From Candidatus Pelagibacter sp. RS40 (GTDB lineage: Bacteria > Pseudomonadota > Alphaproteobacteria > Pelagibacterales > Pelagibacteraceae): DNA of 64,000 nt. The position numbers and the translations under genes are program-made. Location of the stretch: the NCBI RefSeq assembly GCF_002101295.1, contig NZ_CP020778.1, positions 1,219,001-1,283,000 of the forward strand, read 5' to 3'. The notes beneath the pieces were generated by a model that ran no database searches, was not told the origin of the DNA, and saw nothing but the letters and a program-made list of their open reading frames with translations. Shown piece by piece: positions 55,737-64,000 of the stretch (position 1 is the first letter of the stretch; every line of letters begins with the position of its first letter).

Positions 55737-57110
55737 ATGTCTTTAAACAAAAAAACTAAAGATAAAAAAGTTAATTTTGAATTTAACAAAGAATATTTAA
55801 GAGTTGTCACATCAAAAATTGCTAATAACGATACTCAATTTATAAACAATTCATTTAATGAGATGCATCCTGCAGATGCAGCAGATATAATTGAACATTT
55901 AAGCCAAAATGATAGAGAAAGTTTAATAAAATTAAATAATTTTAATATAGATCCTGAAGTTTTTGTTGAGCTAAATGAGGCAATCCAAACTGAAATTATT
56001 ACTTATTTATCCTCAGATTCTATAGTTGGTATACTTAAAGGTTTAGAGTCAGATGATGCAATTTCTATTTTAGAGAATGTTCCTGAGGAGGACAAAAACT
56101 CAATTTTAAGCTCTCTACCGCCTAAAGACCGATTTGCTCTACTTGAAAGTTTGAGTTATCCAGAAGACACTGCAGCAAGATTAATGCAACGTGAGTTTAC
56201 TGCTATTCCTAGCAATTGGTCTGTTGGGCAGACTATTGATTATTTAAGAGAAAATAAAGATTTACCAGAGGAATTTTTAGAAATTTTTATAGTTAATGAA
56301 GATTTTAAACCAATCGGAACAGTTCCATCATCAAGAGTTTTAACAACACCAAGAGATACAAAAATGGAAACTATTATGTCCGAATCCCAATTATTAATTC
56401 CTGTTGAAATGGACAAAGAGGAGGTTGCAAATTTATTTGAAAATTACAATCTAAACTCTGCAGCAGTTGTAGATAAAAATAATAAATTAGTTGGAATGAT
56501 AATGAATGACGATGTTCTAACAGTATTAAAAGAAGAAGCTGAAGAAGATGCATTAAGACTTGCTGGAGTAGGTGATGAAGAAATTACAGATGGAATTGTA
56601 AAAAAAACTAAAAGAAGATTTAATTGGTTGTTATTAAATCTATTTACTGCTTTCCTAGCAACTTGGTGCATAAGTCTATTTGGTGCTACGATAGAGCAAA
56701 TGGTTGTTTTAGCTTTTTTAATGCCAATAGTTGCATCTATGGGTGGTAATGCTGGTATGCAGACTTTAGCAGTTACAGTAAGAACAATTGCAACAAATGA
56801 CTTAACACAAAATAATTTCTCATCAAACGTTTTTAAAGAATTTTCAATTGGTATTTTAAATGGAGTTATATTTGCAGCTATAAGTGCATTTATTGTACAA
56901 ATTTGGTTTCAAGATAGTATGCTATCGATAATTATTTCAATTTCAATGGTGCTAACAATGATTATTGCAGGTTTATTTGGAATTTTAGTACCATTCACTC
57001 TAAAGAAAATGAACATTGATCCTGCCATTGCTTCAAGTGTATTTGTAACAACTATTACTGATGTAATTGGCTTTGTTTCATTTTTAGGTGTTGGAGCATA
57101 TTTTTTATAA
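55737..57110 (+). CDS. mgtE: Magnesium transporter MgtE
   Basis: This 457-residue protein has the three MgtE parts. The cytoplasmic N domain of helical repeats includes MHPADAADIIEHL and YPEDTAARLM. A CBS pair follows around GTVPSSRVLTTPRD and NSAAVVDKNNKLVGMIMNDDV. A five-helix membrane domain ends it, with MPIVASMGGNAGMQTLAVTVRTIA and ALKKMNIDPAIAS-like pore sequence. It gates Mg2+ entry by sensing internal Mg2+. I chose the ATG at 55737; longer in-frame starts run back into lipB. Confidence 0.93.
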   Translation: MSLNKKTKDKKVNFEFNKEYLRVVTSKIANNDTQFINNSFNEMHPADAADIIEHLSQNDRESLIKLNNFNIDPEVFVELNEAIQTEIITYLSSDSIVGILKGLESDDAISILENVPEEDKNSILSSLPPKDRFALLESLSYPEDTAARLMQREFTAIPSNWSVGQTIDYLRENKDLPEEFLEIFIVNEDFKPIGTVPSSRVLTTPRDTKMETIMSESQLLIPVEMDKEEVANLFENYNLNSAAVVDKNNKLVGMIMNDDVLTVLKEEAEEDALRLAGVGDEEITDGIVKKTKRRFNWLLLNLFTAFLATWCISLFGATIEQMVVLAFLMPIVASMGGNAGMQTLAVTVRTIATNDLTQNNFSSNVFKEFSIGILNGVIFAAISAFIVQIWFQDSMLSIIISISMVLTMIIAGLFGILVPFTLKKMNIDPAIASSVFVTTITDVIGFVSFLGVGAYFL

Positions 57111-57111
57111 C

Positions 57112-57924
57112 CTAAAAATTATCTATTAACCTTACATTATCAATATAATAAGCGATAAATAATTTAAATTTAGTTTTAAATTTTGAAATACTTAAATTCT
57201 TTATATTTCTAAAATCTAAATACTCTATTTTAATTAAATATTTATTTTCTAAATATTTAATTAAAGAAAGTTTATTATTTTTTATTCTAAAATTATAATT
57301 TTTGTATTTATTTTTAATACGAGATAATTCCCCAGCAATTAGTTGTGCTGTTTTCAATGATTTTTTTTTGAGATTAAGATTTCTTGATGATAGTGCCATT
57401 TTATTATGTCTTATCGTCTTACAAATAATGAGTTTAAACTTATGTTTTTTATGTAAATATTTGTTAATTAAATATTGTTGTTGGAAATCCTTTTCTCCCA
57501 AATATAAAAATTTAGGTTTTACTAAATTTAAGAGTCGATCCATTACCTCTAAAACTCCCTCAAAATGACCCTTTCTTTTGTTAGCACACAATATTTTTTC
57601 ACTTTTCTTCAGCTTAAATTTTGAATTTATTTTATTTTTATAGATATCTTTAACTGTGGGTATAAAAACAAAATTTACTCTTAACTTTTTCAATATTTGA
57701 ATATCCCGAATAATATTTTTTGGGTATTTCTTATAGTCATCTTTATCATTAAATTGTGTTGGGTTTATAAATATACTTACAATAGTTTTGTTAGATTTTT
57801 TTTGAGAATTTTTGATTAACGAAATATGACCTTTGTGTAAACTACCCATAGTAGGAACAAAACCTAAATGTTTGCAATTTAGAATTGCCTCTTTTAGATC
57901 ATCTTTTGTCTTTAAAATTTTCAT
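57112..57924 (-). CDS. panC: Pantoate-beta-alanine ligase (pantothenate synthetase)
   Basis: This 270-residue protein has LGFVPTMGSLHKGHISLI (the ATP-binding HxGH-type motif), SIFINPTQFND, FLYLGEKDFQQ and the KMALSSRNLNL signature. It joins pantoate and beta-alanine with ATP. panB is not in the window. The stop is one base from the convergent mgtE stop, and the start faces galU across 34 bp. Confidence 0.95.
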   Translation of the reverse strand: MKILKTKDDLKEAILNCKHLGFVPTMGSLHKGHISLIKNSQKKSNKTIVSIFINPTQFNDKDDYKKYPKNIIRDIQILKKLRVNFVFIPTVKDIYKNKINSKFKLKKSEKILCANKRKGHFEGVLEVMDRLLNLVKPKFLYLGEKDFQQQYLINKYLHKKHKFKLIICKTIRHNKMALSSRNLNLKKKSLKTAQLIAGELSRIKNKYKNYNFRIKNNKLSLIKYLENKYLIKIEYLDFRNIKNLSISKFKTKFKLFIAYYIDNVRLIDNF

Positions 57925-57958
57925 TTGTAATAAAACGATTTATAAGTAAAACATTTAC

Positions 57959-58774
57959 ATGATTAAACAAGCAATAATACCATTGGCTGGTCAAGGTACA
58001 AGATTATTACCTTTGACAAGCGTATTTGCAAAAGAATTATTACCAATCAATGGTAGACCTGGTGTTGAGTATATTCTGGATGAATGTATTGAAGCAGGTA
58101 TCAAAGAAATTATTTTTATTATTTCACAAAAAAAACTAATGATTAAAAAATATTTTTATAGCGATACTTTTTACAAAAAAATTATTAAAAAGAAAAAAGA
58201 TCCAAAAGTTATTGAGGAATATAAAAAAATTCTTAAATATAAAAAAATGATAAAATTTGTTTATCAAAATAAACCAAAAGGAACAGGCGATGCCGTTCTT
58301 AAAACAAAAAAATATATTAAAGACAAATATTTTTTAATGCTGTTACCTGATGACTTGATAATGAAATATAATTGCTCAAAATCAATGATTTCTACCCACA
58401 AAAAATATAAATCATCTGTAATGGCGAGCATGAATGTTAACAAAAAAACTGTATCAAGGTGGGGTATTTATAATTTAAGTAAAAAAGTGTCTAAAAATAA
58501 CTTTCTTATAAAAGAGGTAGTTGAAAAACCATCTATCAAGAATGCGCCTTCAAACAAAGCTGTAATTGGAAGATATATTTTACCTAAGACAATTTTTAAA
58601 AAATTATTACACCAAAAACCTGGTAAAGGTGGTGAAATTCACATAACAGATGCAATACAATCTTTAATTAATGAAAATGAAAAATTTATCGCACACAACT
58701 TTGCAGGAAAATATTTAGACTGCGGTACTATGAGTGGATTTATAAAATCTAACATTGAAATTGGAAAATTATGA
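57959..58774 (+). CDS. galU: UTP-glucose-1-phosphate uridylyltransferase
   Basis: This 271-residue nucleotidyltransferase has IIPLAGQGTRLLPLTSVFAKELLPI (nucleotide-binding G-x-G-T-R-xxP-T and the lysine), YQNKPKGTGDAVL, LPDDLI (metal-binding aspartates), KEVVEKP and GGEIHITDAIQ. It makes UDP-glucose for the dehydrogenase encoded next and possibly for GpgS. It overlaps ugd by 4 nt (ATGA). Confidence 0.95.
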   Translation: MIKQAIIPLAGQGTRLLPLTSVFAKELLPINGRPGVEYILDECIEAGIKEIIFIISQKKLMIKKYFYSDTFYKKIIKKKKDPKVIEEYKKILKYKKMIKFVYQNKPKGTGDAVLKTKKYIKDKYFLMLLPDDLIMKYNCSKSMISTHKKYKSSVMASMNVNKKTVSRWGIYNLSKKVSKNNFLIKEVVEKPSIKNAPSNKAVIGRYILPKTIFKKLLHQKPGKGGEIHITDAIQSLINENEKFIAHNFAGKYLDCGTMSGFIKSNIEIGKL

Positions 58775-60072
58775 AACTTTGCATGATAGGCACTGGCTAT
58801 GTTGGGCTTGTAAGTGGAGTATGCTTTTCAGATGTTGGAAATACAGTTTACTGTGTAGACAAAGATCAGAAAAAAATTGATTTATTAAATAAAGGTATAG
58901 TTCCTATATATGAACCAGGTCTTGAGGAAATTTTAAAAAAAAATTTTAAACAAAAAAGGTTAATTTTTACATCAGATTTAAATAAAGCAGTAACAAATTC
59001 AGATATAATTTTTATCTGCGTTGGTACACCCACTAAAAGAAATACTAACTCAGCCAATTTGAAACATGTTTTTAGTGTAGTAAAAGATTTAAAGAAAATT
59101 ATAAAAAAACAATATAAAATTATTATAACCAAGTCTACAGTTCCCGTATCAACCGGAGATGAGATTGAGAAGATTTTAATTAATTTAAAGAAAAAAAAAT
59201 TAGTTGATATCGTATCAAATCCTGAATTTTTAAGAGAGGGTGAGGCAATAAGAGATTTTATTTATCCTGACAGAATTATTATTGGAACAGATAGCAAAAA
59301 AGCTAATAAAATATTAAAATCCCTTTATTTACCAATTATTAAAAAAACAAACAGATATTTTAATACATCAAGGAGAGGGGCAGAACTTATTAAATATGCT
59401 TCAAACGCTTTTTTAGCGACAAAAATTTCTTTTATTAACGAAATGGCTAATTTATGTGAAAAAGCTGATATTGACATTAAAGATATATCTTTAGGCATGG
59501 GTTCAGATGAACGAATAGGAAGTAGATTTTTAAGAGCAGGACCCGCTTATGGTGGATCATGTTTTCCAAAAGATACTCGTGCATTGATTGATACTGGAAA
59601 TAAATATAAAACTGATTTATCTATTGTTAAAACTGTAGTTAACTCAAATGATCAACGAAAAACATTACTAATTAAAAGAGTTGAAAAAATTCTGAAGGGT
59701 AATTTAAGTAATAAAATTATTACTTTTTTAGGGGTAACATTTAAACCAAACACTGATGATATGCGTGAGGCATCAAGCATACCAATGATCAAATATCTGA
59801 ATAAAAAAAATAGTAAAATCAAATATTATGATCCTTCAGGTGAAAAAATTGACTTTAAAGGACTAAGGAATGTTAATTATTGTAGTTCGATTTCCTCTGC
59901 TTGCTTTAAGGCTGATTTGATTATTCTACACACTGAATGGAATGATTTTAAATTATTGAATTTTAAGAAATTAACGAAAAAAAAGAAATTCAAAATATAT
60001 GATATGCGAAATATGTACTCACCTTCGATAATGAAAAAATTAAAAATCGATTATTTTGGAATTGGAAGATAA
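58771..60072 (+). CDS. ugd: UDP-glucose 6-dehydrogenase
   Basis: This 433-residue protein has the Rossmann motif IGTGYVGLVSGVCFSDVG, ICVGTPTKRN and NPEFLREGEAIRDFIYPDRI. The active-site block GPAYGGSCFPKDTRAL carries the nucleophilic cysteine, and VTFKPNTDDMREASS lies in the C-terminal domain. It oxidises UDP-glucose to UDP-glucuronate with two NAD+, feeding surface polysaccharide or glycolipid synthesis. The coupling with galU supports the call. Confidence 0.96.
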   Translation: MKLCMIGTGYVGLVSGVCFSDVGNTVYCVDKDQKKIDLLNKGIVPIYEPGLEEILKKNFKQKRLIFTSDLNKAVTNSDIIFICVGTPTKRNTNSANLKHVFSVVKDLKKIIKKQYKIIITKSTVPVSTGDEIEKILINLKKKKLVDIVSNPEFLREGEAIRDFIYPDRIIIGTDSKKANKILKSLYLPIIKKTNRYFNTSRRGAELIKYASNAFLATKISFINEMANLCEKADIDIKDISLGMGSDERIGSRFLRAGPAYGGSCFPKDTRALIDTGNKYKTDLSIVKTVVNSNDQRKTLLIKRVEKILKGNLSNKIITFLGVTFKPNTDDMREASSIPMIKYLNKKNSKIKYYDPSGEKIDFKGLRNVNYCSSISSACFKADLIILHTEWNDFKLLNFKKLTKKKKFKIYDMRNMYSPSIMKKLKIDYFGIGR

Positions 60073-60073
60073 A

Positions 60074-60535
60074 TTAATTTAATTCAAATATTGCATCAAC
60101 CTCTACAGCTACACCTAAAGGCAAACTATTAGTACTTACGGCTGCTCTGGTATGCATACCTTTTTCTGAAAAAATTTTAGCTATTATGTCAGAGGCACCA
60201 TTAATAACTTTTGGTTGGTCCGTAAAATCATCTGTTGAATTAACAAATCCAGTTAATTTTACACATTCTTTAATTTTAGATAAATCATTTTCACAAGCTT
60301 TTTTTACCTGCGAAACAATACTTAGGGCACACCTTTCAGCAGCTTTGTATCCATCTTCTACTGTTAAATCTTTTCCAATTTTACCTTTAATAAGTTTACC
60401 ATCTTTATCTATGGAAATTTGACCAGATATATAAAGTAATTTACCGACTATCTTTGCTGCAACATATGACCCAACTGGATCAGCTGCATTTGGAAGTTCA
60501 AAACCTAGCTCTTTAATTTTATTATCTATAGACAT
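60074..60535 (-). CDS. RidA/YjgF family protein
   Basis: This 153-residue protein belongs to the RidA superfamily, with LYISGQISIDKDGKLIKGKIG, GYKAAERCALSIVSQVK and HTRAAVSTNSLPLGVAVEVDA. The arginine in TRAAV is the substrate-binding residue of deaminase-active members. The length of about 150 residues fits the subgroup close to E. coli RutC-like or YjgH-like proteins rather than the 128-residue archetype. It probably removes reactive enamines or imines. It lies downstream of topA with no gap. Confidence 0.85.
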   Translation of the reverse strand: MSIDNKIKELGFELPNAADPVGSYVAAKIVGKLLYISGQISIDKDGKLIKGKIGKDLTVEDGYKAAERCALSIVSQVKKACENDLSKIKECVKLTGFVNSTDDFTDQPKVINGASDIIAKIFSEKGMHTRAAVSTNSLPLGVAVEVDAIFELN

Positions 60536-63091
60536 TTATTTTTTTTTCTTTTTGTTTTTATCGTATTCTTTTCTTTTCTCAATCAAAATCAAAGCTTCTT
60601 CCATAGTTAATTCTGTTGGATCTTTTTCTTCAGGTATCGTTGCATTTAAGGACTTGTATTTTATATAAGGCCCATACTGACCTTTCATTATTCTAACAGG
60701 CTTCTTATCTTCAGGATGTTCTCCTAAATCTTTAATTAATGCAGAGGATATTCTTCCTGGTTTTGCTTCAGCTATTAATGTTATTGCTCTATTTAAACCA
60801 ATTGAAAATAATTCATCTACATTTTCTAATCTTGCTGACTTATTTTCACACTTTAAATATGGTCCAAATCTTCCAACATTAAGTGTAATATCTTTATCGT
60901 TTTCAGGATTTTTCCCTAGAGAAATAGGCAATGAGCAAAGAAATTTAGCTTTATCTAAGTCTATAACTTTATAGTCAATTCCTTTTGGTATTGAGACATT
61001 TTTTATATTATCATCTTTTTTTTTAACTTTTCTTCTTTTTTTAATTTTGTTTTCTTCCTCAATTATTTCTTTTTCAAATTGCAAATAGGGTCCAAATCTT
61101 CCATTTTTTAAAAAAATATCTTTGCCAAAATCATTTTGGCCTATTAACTTTGGTTCAGCTAAGGTTAATTGTTGTGCTGCTTTTGATTTAGATAATGGTC
61201 TTGTAAACTTGCATTCAGGATAATTTGAACACCCTATAAATGCTCCACCTCTAAAACTATTTTTAAGACTTAGTTGACCTTGATCACAAAGTTGGCATTT
61301 TCTATCAATTTTTCCCTCTTTATCTACTTCAAAAATTAAGCTTCCAAGACTTTCATTTAAGAGATCTAAAACTTCTCTTGTTCTTTTTTCCTTCACATTT
61401 GAAACATTTGAATTAAAGTCTTTCCAAAATTGTTCTAAAACTTTGATCCAATTTTCTTTACCAGAAGTTATATCATCGAGTTGATCTTCCAATTTAGCTG
61501 TGAAATCGTAATCAACATATTTTGTAAAAAGTTTCTCTAAAAAAGCTGATAATAATTTACCTCTATCAGTGGGAAAAAATCTTTTGTTTTCAATATCTGC
61601 ATAACCTCTATTAGTGATTACAGAAATTATGCTTGCATATGTAGAAGGTCTTCCTATTCCTAATTCTTCAAGTTTTTTAACCAGGCTTGCTTCAGAATAT
61701 CTCGGTGGTGGCTGTGTAAAATGTTGCTCATCAATAAATTCATTTATATTTATATTTCCTTTTTCTACATCAGGTAAAATTTTCTCATTTTCATTTTCAC
61801 CTTCAACACTTGTTAATTTTAAATATCCATCAAATTTTAAAACAGACCCACTTGCTTTAAAAATATTTTTTGTGTCTTTTGAAGTAATAGTAATTGTTTT
61901 TCTATCGAATTTAGCAGACTCCATTTGAGAGGATAGTGCCCTTGACCAAATCAAATTATAAAGTTTATATTGATCTGAACTTAAATACTTTTTTAAACTT
62001 TCTGGATTTCTTGATATTTCTGTTGGTCTAATTGCTTCATGAGCTTCCTGAGCGTTTTTTGCTTTTTTTCCAGAATAATTCAATGATGATTGTGGTAGAT
62101 AATTCTTTCCAAAATTATCACTTATATAGCTTCTAAATGTTTCAATAGCATCTTTTGATATATTAGTTCCATCTGTCCTCATGTAGGTAATCAAACCTAT
62201 AGTATCTCCTTCAATGTCAATTCCTTGATACAATCTTTGTGCTATTTGCATGGTACGTGAAGCACCAAAACCAAGTTTACTAGATGCAGTTTGTTGTAAT
62301 GTAGATGTTGTAAATGGACCAGATGGGTTTCTTGTATAAATTTTTGAACTAATATCTGAGATTTGATACTCTTTTTTTTTTATTTCATTTATTGCCTTAT
62401 TAACATCGTCTTTTGATTTGAATGTAAATTTTTCTATTTTCTTACCATCCAACTGATTTAAATTTGATGTTATTATAGATTTATTTTTGTCTTCGAAAAT
62501 AACATTTAAAGTCCAAAATTCTTCTGGCTTAAATATCTCAATTTCATGTTCTCTTTCAGTCAGTAATCTTAATGCCACTGATTGGACTCTACCCGCAGAC
62601 TTTGAACCAGGTAATTTGGTCCACAATATTGGAGATATGTTGAAACCAACAAGATAATCTAAAGCTCTTCTTGCCATGTAGGCATCTACAAGTTGTGGCT
62701 CTATTTGTCTTGGATTGTCTATACCAGACGTGACGGCTTTTTTAGTAATTTCATTAAAAACAACTCTTTCTACTTTTTTATCCTTTAAAAGTTTTTTTTC
62801 CTCTAAAAATTCCCTTACATGCCATGCTATTGCTTCTCCTTCTCGGTCGGGGTCGGTTGCAAGAATAATTTTTGAAGAATTTTTTGCTGAGTCAGTTATT
62901 TCTTTAAGGTATTTTTTGGAGAAACTATCAATTTCCCAAATCATTTTAAAATCATTTTCTGGATCTACAGATCCATTTTTTGAAGGAAGGTCTCTTATAT
63001 GACCATAACTAGCTAAAACAGTATAATCAGAACCTAAATATTTGTTAATAGTTTTTGCTTTTGCAGGACTTTCAACAATCACAAGATTCAT
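60536..63091 (-). CDS. topA: DNA topoisomerase I
   Basis: This 851-residue type IA topoisomerase has an N-terminal Toprim domain (LVIVESPAKAKTINKYLG, then ATDPDREGEAIAWH). The catalytic tyrosine lies in GLITYMRTDGTNIS, and a C4 zinc ribbon with CQLC and CSNYPEC follows. Several C-terminal topo-C repeats carry GRFGPYLQFE, GRFGPYLKCE and GQYGPYIKY. It relaxes negative supercoils. It ends in an oligo-lysine tail (DKNKKKKK). Confidence 0.97.
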   Translation of the reverse strand: MNLVIVESPAKAKTINKYLGSDYTVLASYGHIRDLPSKNGSVDPENDFKMIWEIDSFSKKYLKEITDSAKNSSKIILATDPDREGEAIAWHVREFLEEKKLLKDKKVERVVFNEITKKAVTSGIDNPRQIEPQLVDAYMARRALDYLVGFNISPILWTKLPGSKSAGRVQSVALRLLTEREHEIEIFKPEEFWTLNVIFEDKNKSIITSNLNQLDGKKIEKFTFKSKDDVNKAINEIKKKEYQISDISSKIYTRNPSGPFTTSTLQQTASSKLGFGASRTMQIAQRLYQGIDIEGDTIGLITYMRTDGTNISKDAIETFRSYISDNFGKNYLPQSSLNYSGKKAKNAQEAHEAIRPTEISRNPESLKKYLSSDQYKLYNLIWSRALSSQMESAKFDRKTITITSKDTKNIFKASGSVLKFDGYLKLTSVEGENENEKILPDVEKGNININEFIDEQHFTQPPPRYSEASLVKKLEELGIGRPSTYASIISVITNRGYADIENKRFFPTDRGKLLSAFLEKLFTKYVDYDFTAKLEDQLDDITSGKENWIKVLEQFWKDFNSNVSNVKEKRTREVLDLLNESLGSLIFEVDKEGKIDRKCQLCDQGQLSLKNSFRGGAFIGCSNYPECKFTRPLSKSKAAQQLTLAEPKLIGQNDFGKDIFLKNGRFGPYLQFEKEIIEEENKIKKRRKVKKKDDNIKNVSIPKGIDYKVIDLDKAKFLCSLPISLGKNPENDKDITLNVGRFGPYLKCENKSARLENVDELFSIGLNRAITLIAEAKPGRISSALIKDLGEHPEDKKPVRIMKGQYGPYIKYKSLNATIPEEKDPTELTMEEALILIEKRKEYDKNKKKKK

Positions 63092-63128
63092 TATTCCACA
63101 AACTACTCATAGTAATAGTCGTGTCAAA

Positions 63129-63704
63129 TTAATAAATTTTTGTCTTAGTTTCTTGTTTATTTATAAGGCGTTTAATATTTTCTCTATGGGTATAAAAAAT
63201 TAGTACAAACATAATTATAAAAAAAATAATATTATTTCCACTAACATAAAAAATATAAATCGGTATAGACAAGGATCCTAATATTGATGAAAGTGATGAA
63301 TATTTAGATATAAAATATGTAATAATCCAAACTAAACCAAAAATAATTCCAAATAAAATATTTATTGAAAAAAGTATCCCAACATATGTTGCAACTCCTT
63401 TTCCACCTTTAAATTTCAACCAAATTGGAAATAGATGTCCTAAAAATGCACATAAGGAAGCTATATATATTAAATTTGGATAATTAAATTTTACAAAAAT
63501 AACTGGTAACATAGCTTTTGAAATATCCAATATAAGTGTTGCAAATCCTATTACCTTATTTCCACCTCTTAATACATTTGTTGCTCCAATATTACCTGAC
63601 CCTATATCTCTAATATCTTTTTTTAAAAAAATTTTAGTTAATAAAAAACCAAAAGGAATTGATCCCAATAAATATGAAAATAATGCAACTAAATAGTAAT
63701 CCAT
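63129..63704 (-). CDS. plsY: Acyl-phosphate:glycerol-3-phosphate acyltransferase PlsY
   Basis: This 191-residue membrane protein has about six helices and the three PlsY motifs: SIPFGFLL with GSGNIGATNVLRGG, the glycine-rich FKGGKGVATYVG, and YTHRENIKRLI near the end. It carries out the first acylation of glycerol-3-phosphate in phospholipid synthesis. Its start shares a base with the pyrC stop (TAATG), so the two genes are coupled. Confidence 0.95.
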   Translation of the reverse strand: MDYYLVALFSYLLGSIPFGFLLTKIFLKKDIRDIGSGNIGATNVLRGGNKVIGFATLILDISKAMLPVIFVKFNYPNLIYIASLCAFLGHLFPIWLKFKGGKGVATYVGILFSINILFGIIFGLVWIITYFISKYSSLSSILGSLSIPIYIFYVSGNNIIFFIIMFVLIFYTHRENIKRLINKQETKTKIY

Positions 63705-64000
63705 TAGTTTAATTTAAATAATTCTTCACCTTTTACAAACGTGTTTGTAACTTTTCCTTGAAGTTTTTTATTTTCAATTGATGTATTTTTTGATTTTGAA
63801 ATTAAGTTTTCCTGTTTTACTATCCACGGTTTATTAATATCAACAATACAAAAATCTGCATCATTTCCTATGCTTAAATTTCCTTTATTAATTTTTAAAA
63901 TTTTTGCTGGATTTGATGTTAGGGCCTTAATAATTGTTTCAAGTTTTAACGATCCATTATGATATAATTCTAAACTTAAAGATAAAAGTGTCTCAATACC
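63704..64000 (-). CDS. pyrC: Dihydroorotase, C-terminal part (5' end outside window)
   Basis: Translating the minus strand from the right edge gives 98 residues before the stop. GNLSIGNDADFCIVD, ALTSNPAKILKI and the ending GKVTNTFVKGEELFKLN are the C-terminal blocks of class I dihydroorotases, which close carbamoyl-aspartate to dihydroorotate. The metal-binding HxH region lies beyond the window. A catalytically inactive PyrC-like subunit that pairs with PyrB cannot be excluded without it. The stop overlaps the plsY start. Confidence 0.82.
   Translation of the reverse strand, partial: GIETLLSLSLELYHNGSLKLETIIKALTSNPAKILKINKGNLSIGNDADFCIVDINKPWIVKQENLISKSKNTSIENKKLQGKVTNTFVKGEELFKLN

Overview
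The window looks like a piece of a SAR11-type alphaproteobacterial chromosome (Candidatus Pelagibacter or a close relative). The evidence is the very AT-rich sequence, intergenic gaps that are mostly zero to a few bases, stop/start overlaps such as ATGA and TAATG, alphaproteobacterial forms of RpoB, RpoC and L7/L12, and a small-genome gene set (citramalate synthase, glucosylglycerate synthesis, PurS-PurQ-PurL). The species assignment is inference; no rRNA marker is present. I see no CRISPR array, insertion sequence, prophage structural gene, rRNA or integrase gene.

Layout. 1-3328 (+): end of cysS, cimA, trmJ, and rpsD behind its own promoter. 3329-10548 (-): an operon read sfsA, map, purB, purC, purS, purQ, purL, bolA, grxD, covering purine synthesis, N-terminal Met removal and an Fe-S Grx/BolA pair. 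10570-14031 (+): a MoaB/CinA-like protein, a gamma-glutamylcyclotransferase-like protein, azlC-azlD and a homoserine-dehydrogenase-like oxidoreductase with a SAF domain. 14023-19517 (-): a glucosylglycerate locus (phosphatase, synthase, GH13_18 phosphorylase) followed by a TPR-glycosyltransferase-like protein.

19550-24680 is the accessory part and the most interesting. A 39-nt copy of the 5' half of tRNA-Leu(UAA) lies 2,946 bp upstream of the intact gene. The segment between them holds a superinfection-immunity-like membrane protein and a large beta-propeller sensor without a kinase. About 2 kb further on, a 47-nt copy of the 3' half of tRNA-Thr(UGU) lies 683 bp from its intact gene and brackets a single small secreted protein. 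Both duplications end in or just beyond the anticodon loop. This is the footprint expected of tRNA-targeting site-specific recombination, here by two integrase-less mini-elements on either side of nadK.

24678-54097 is the expression core: rlmB (-), then tRNA-Tyr, tRNA-Gly, tuf, tRNA-Trp, secE, nusG, rplKAJL, rpoBC, and the str, S10, spc and alpha gene blocks in one uninterrupted + strand run. tuf has left the str operon, rpmD (L30) is missing, and almost all classical ribosomal-protein leader sites are squeezed out. Structured RNA remains only between rplL and rpoB and ahead of rpsL.

54163-64000 is ordinary housekeeping: an RluC-type pseudouridine synthase, lipB, mgtE, panC, galU-ugd (UDP-glucose to UDP-glucuronate), ridA, topA, plsY and the C-terminal end of pyrC.
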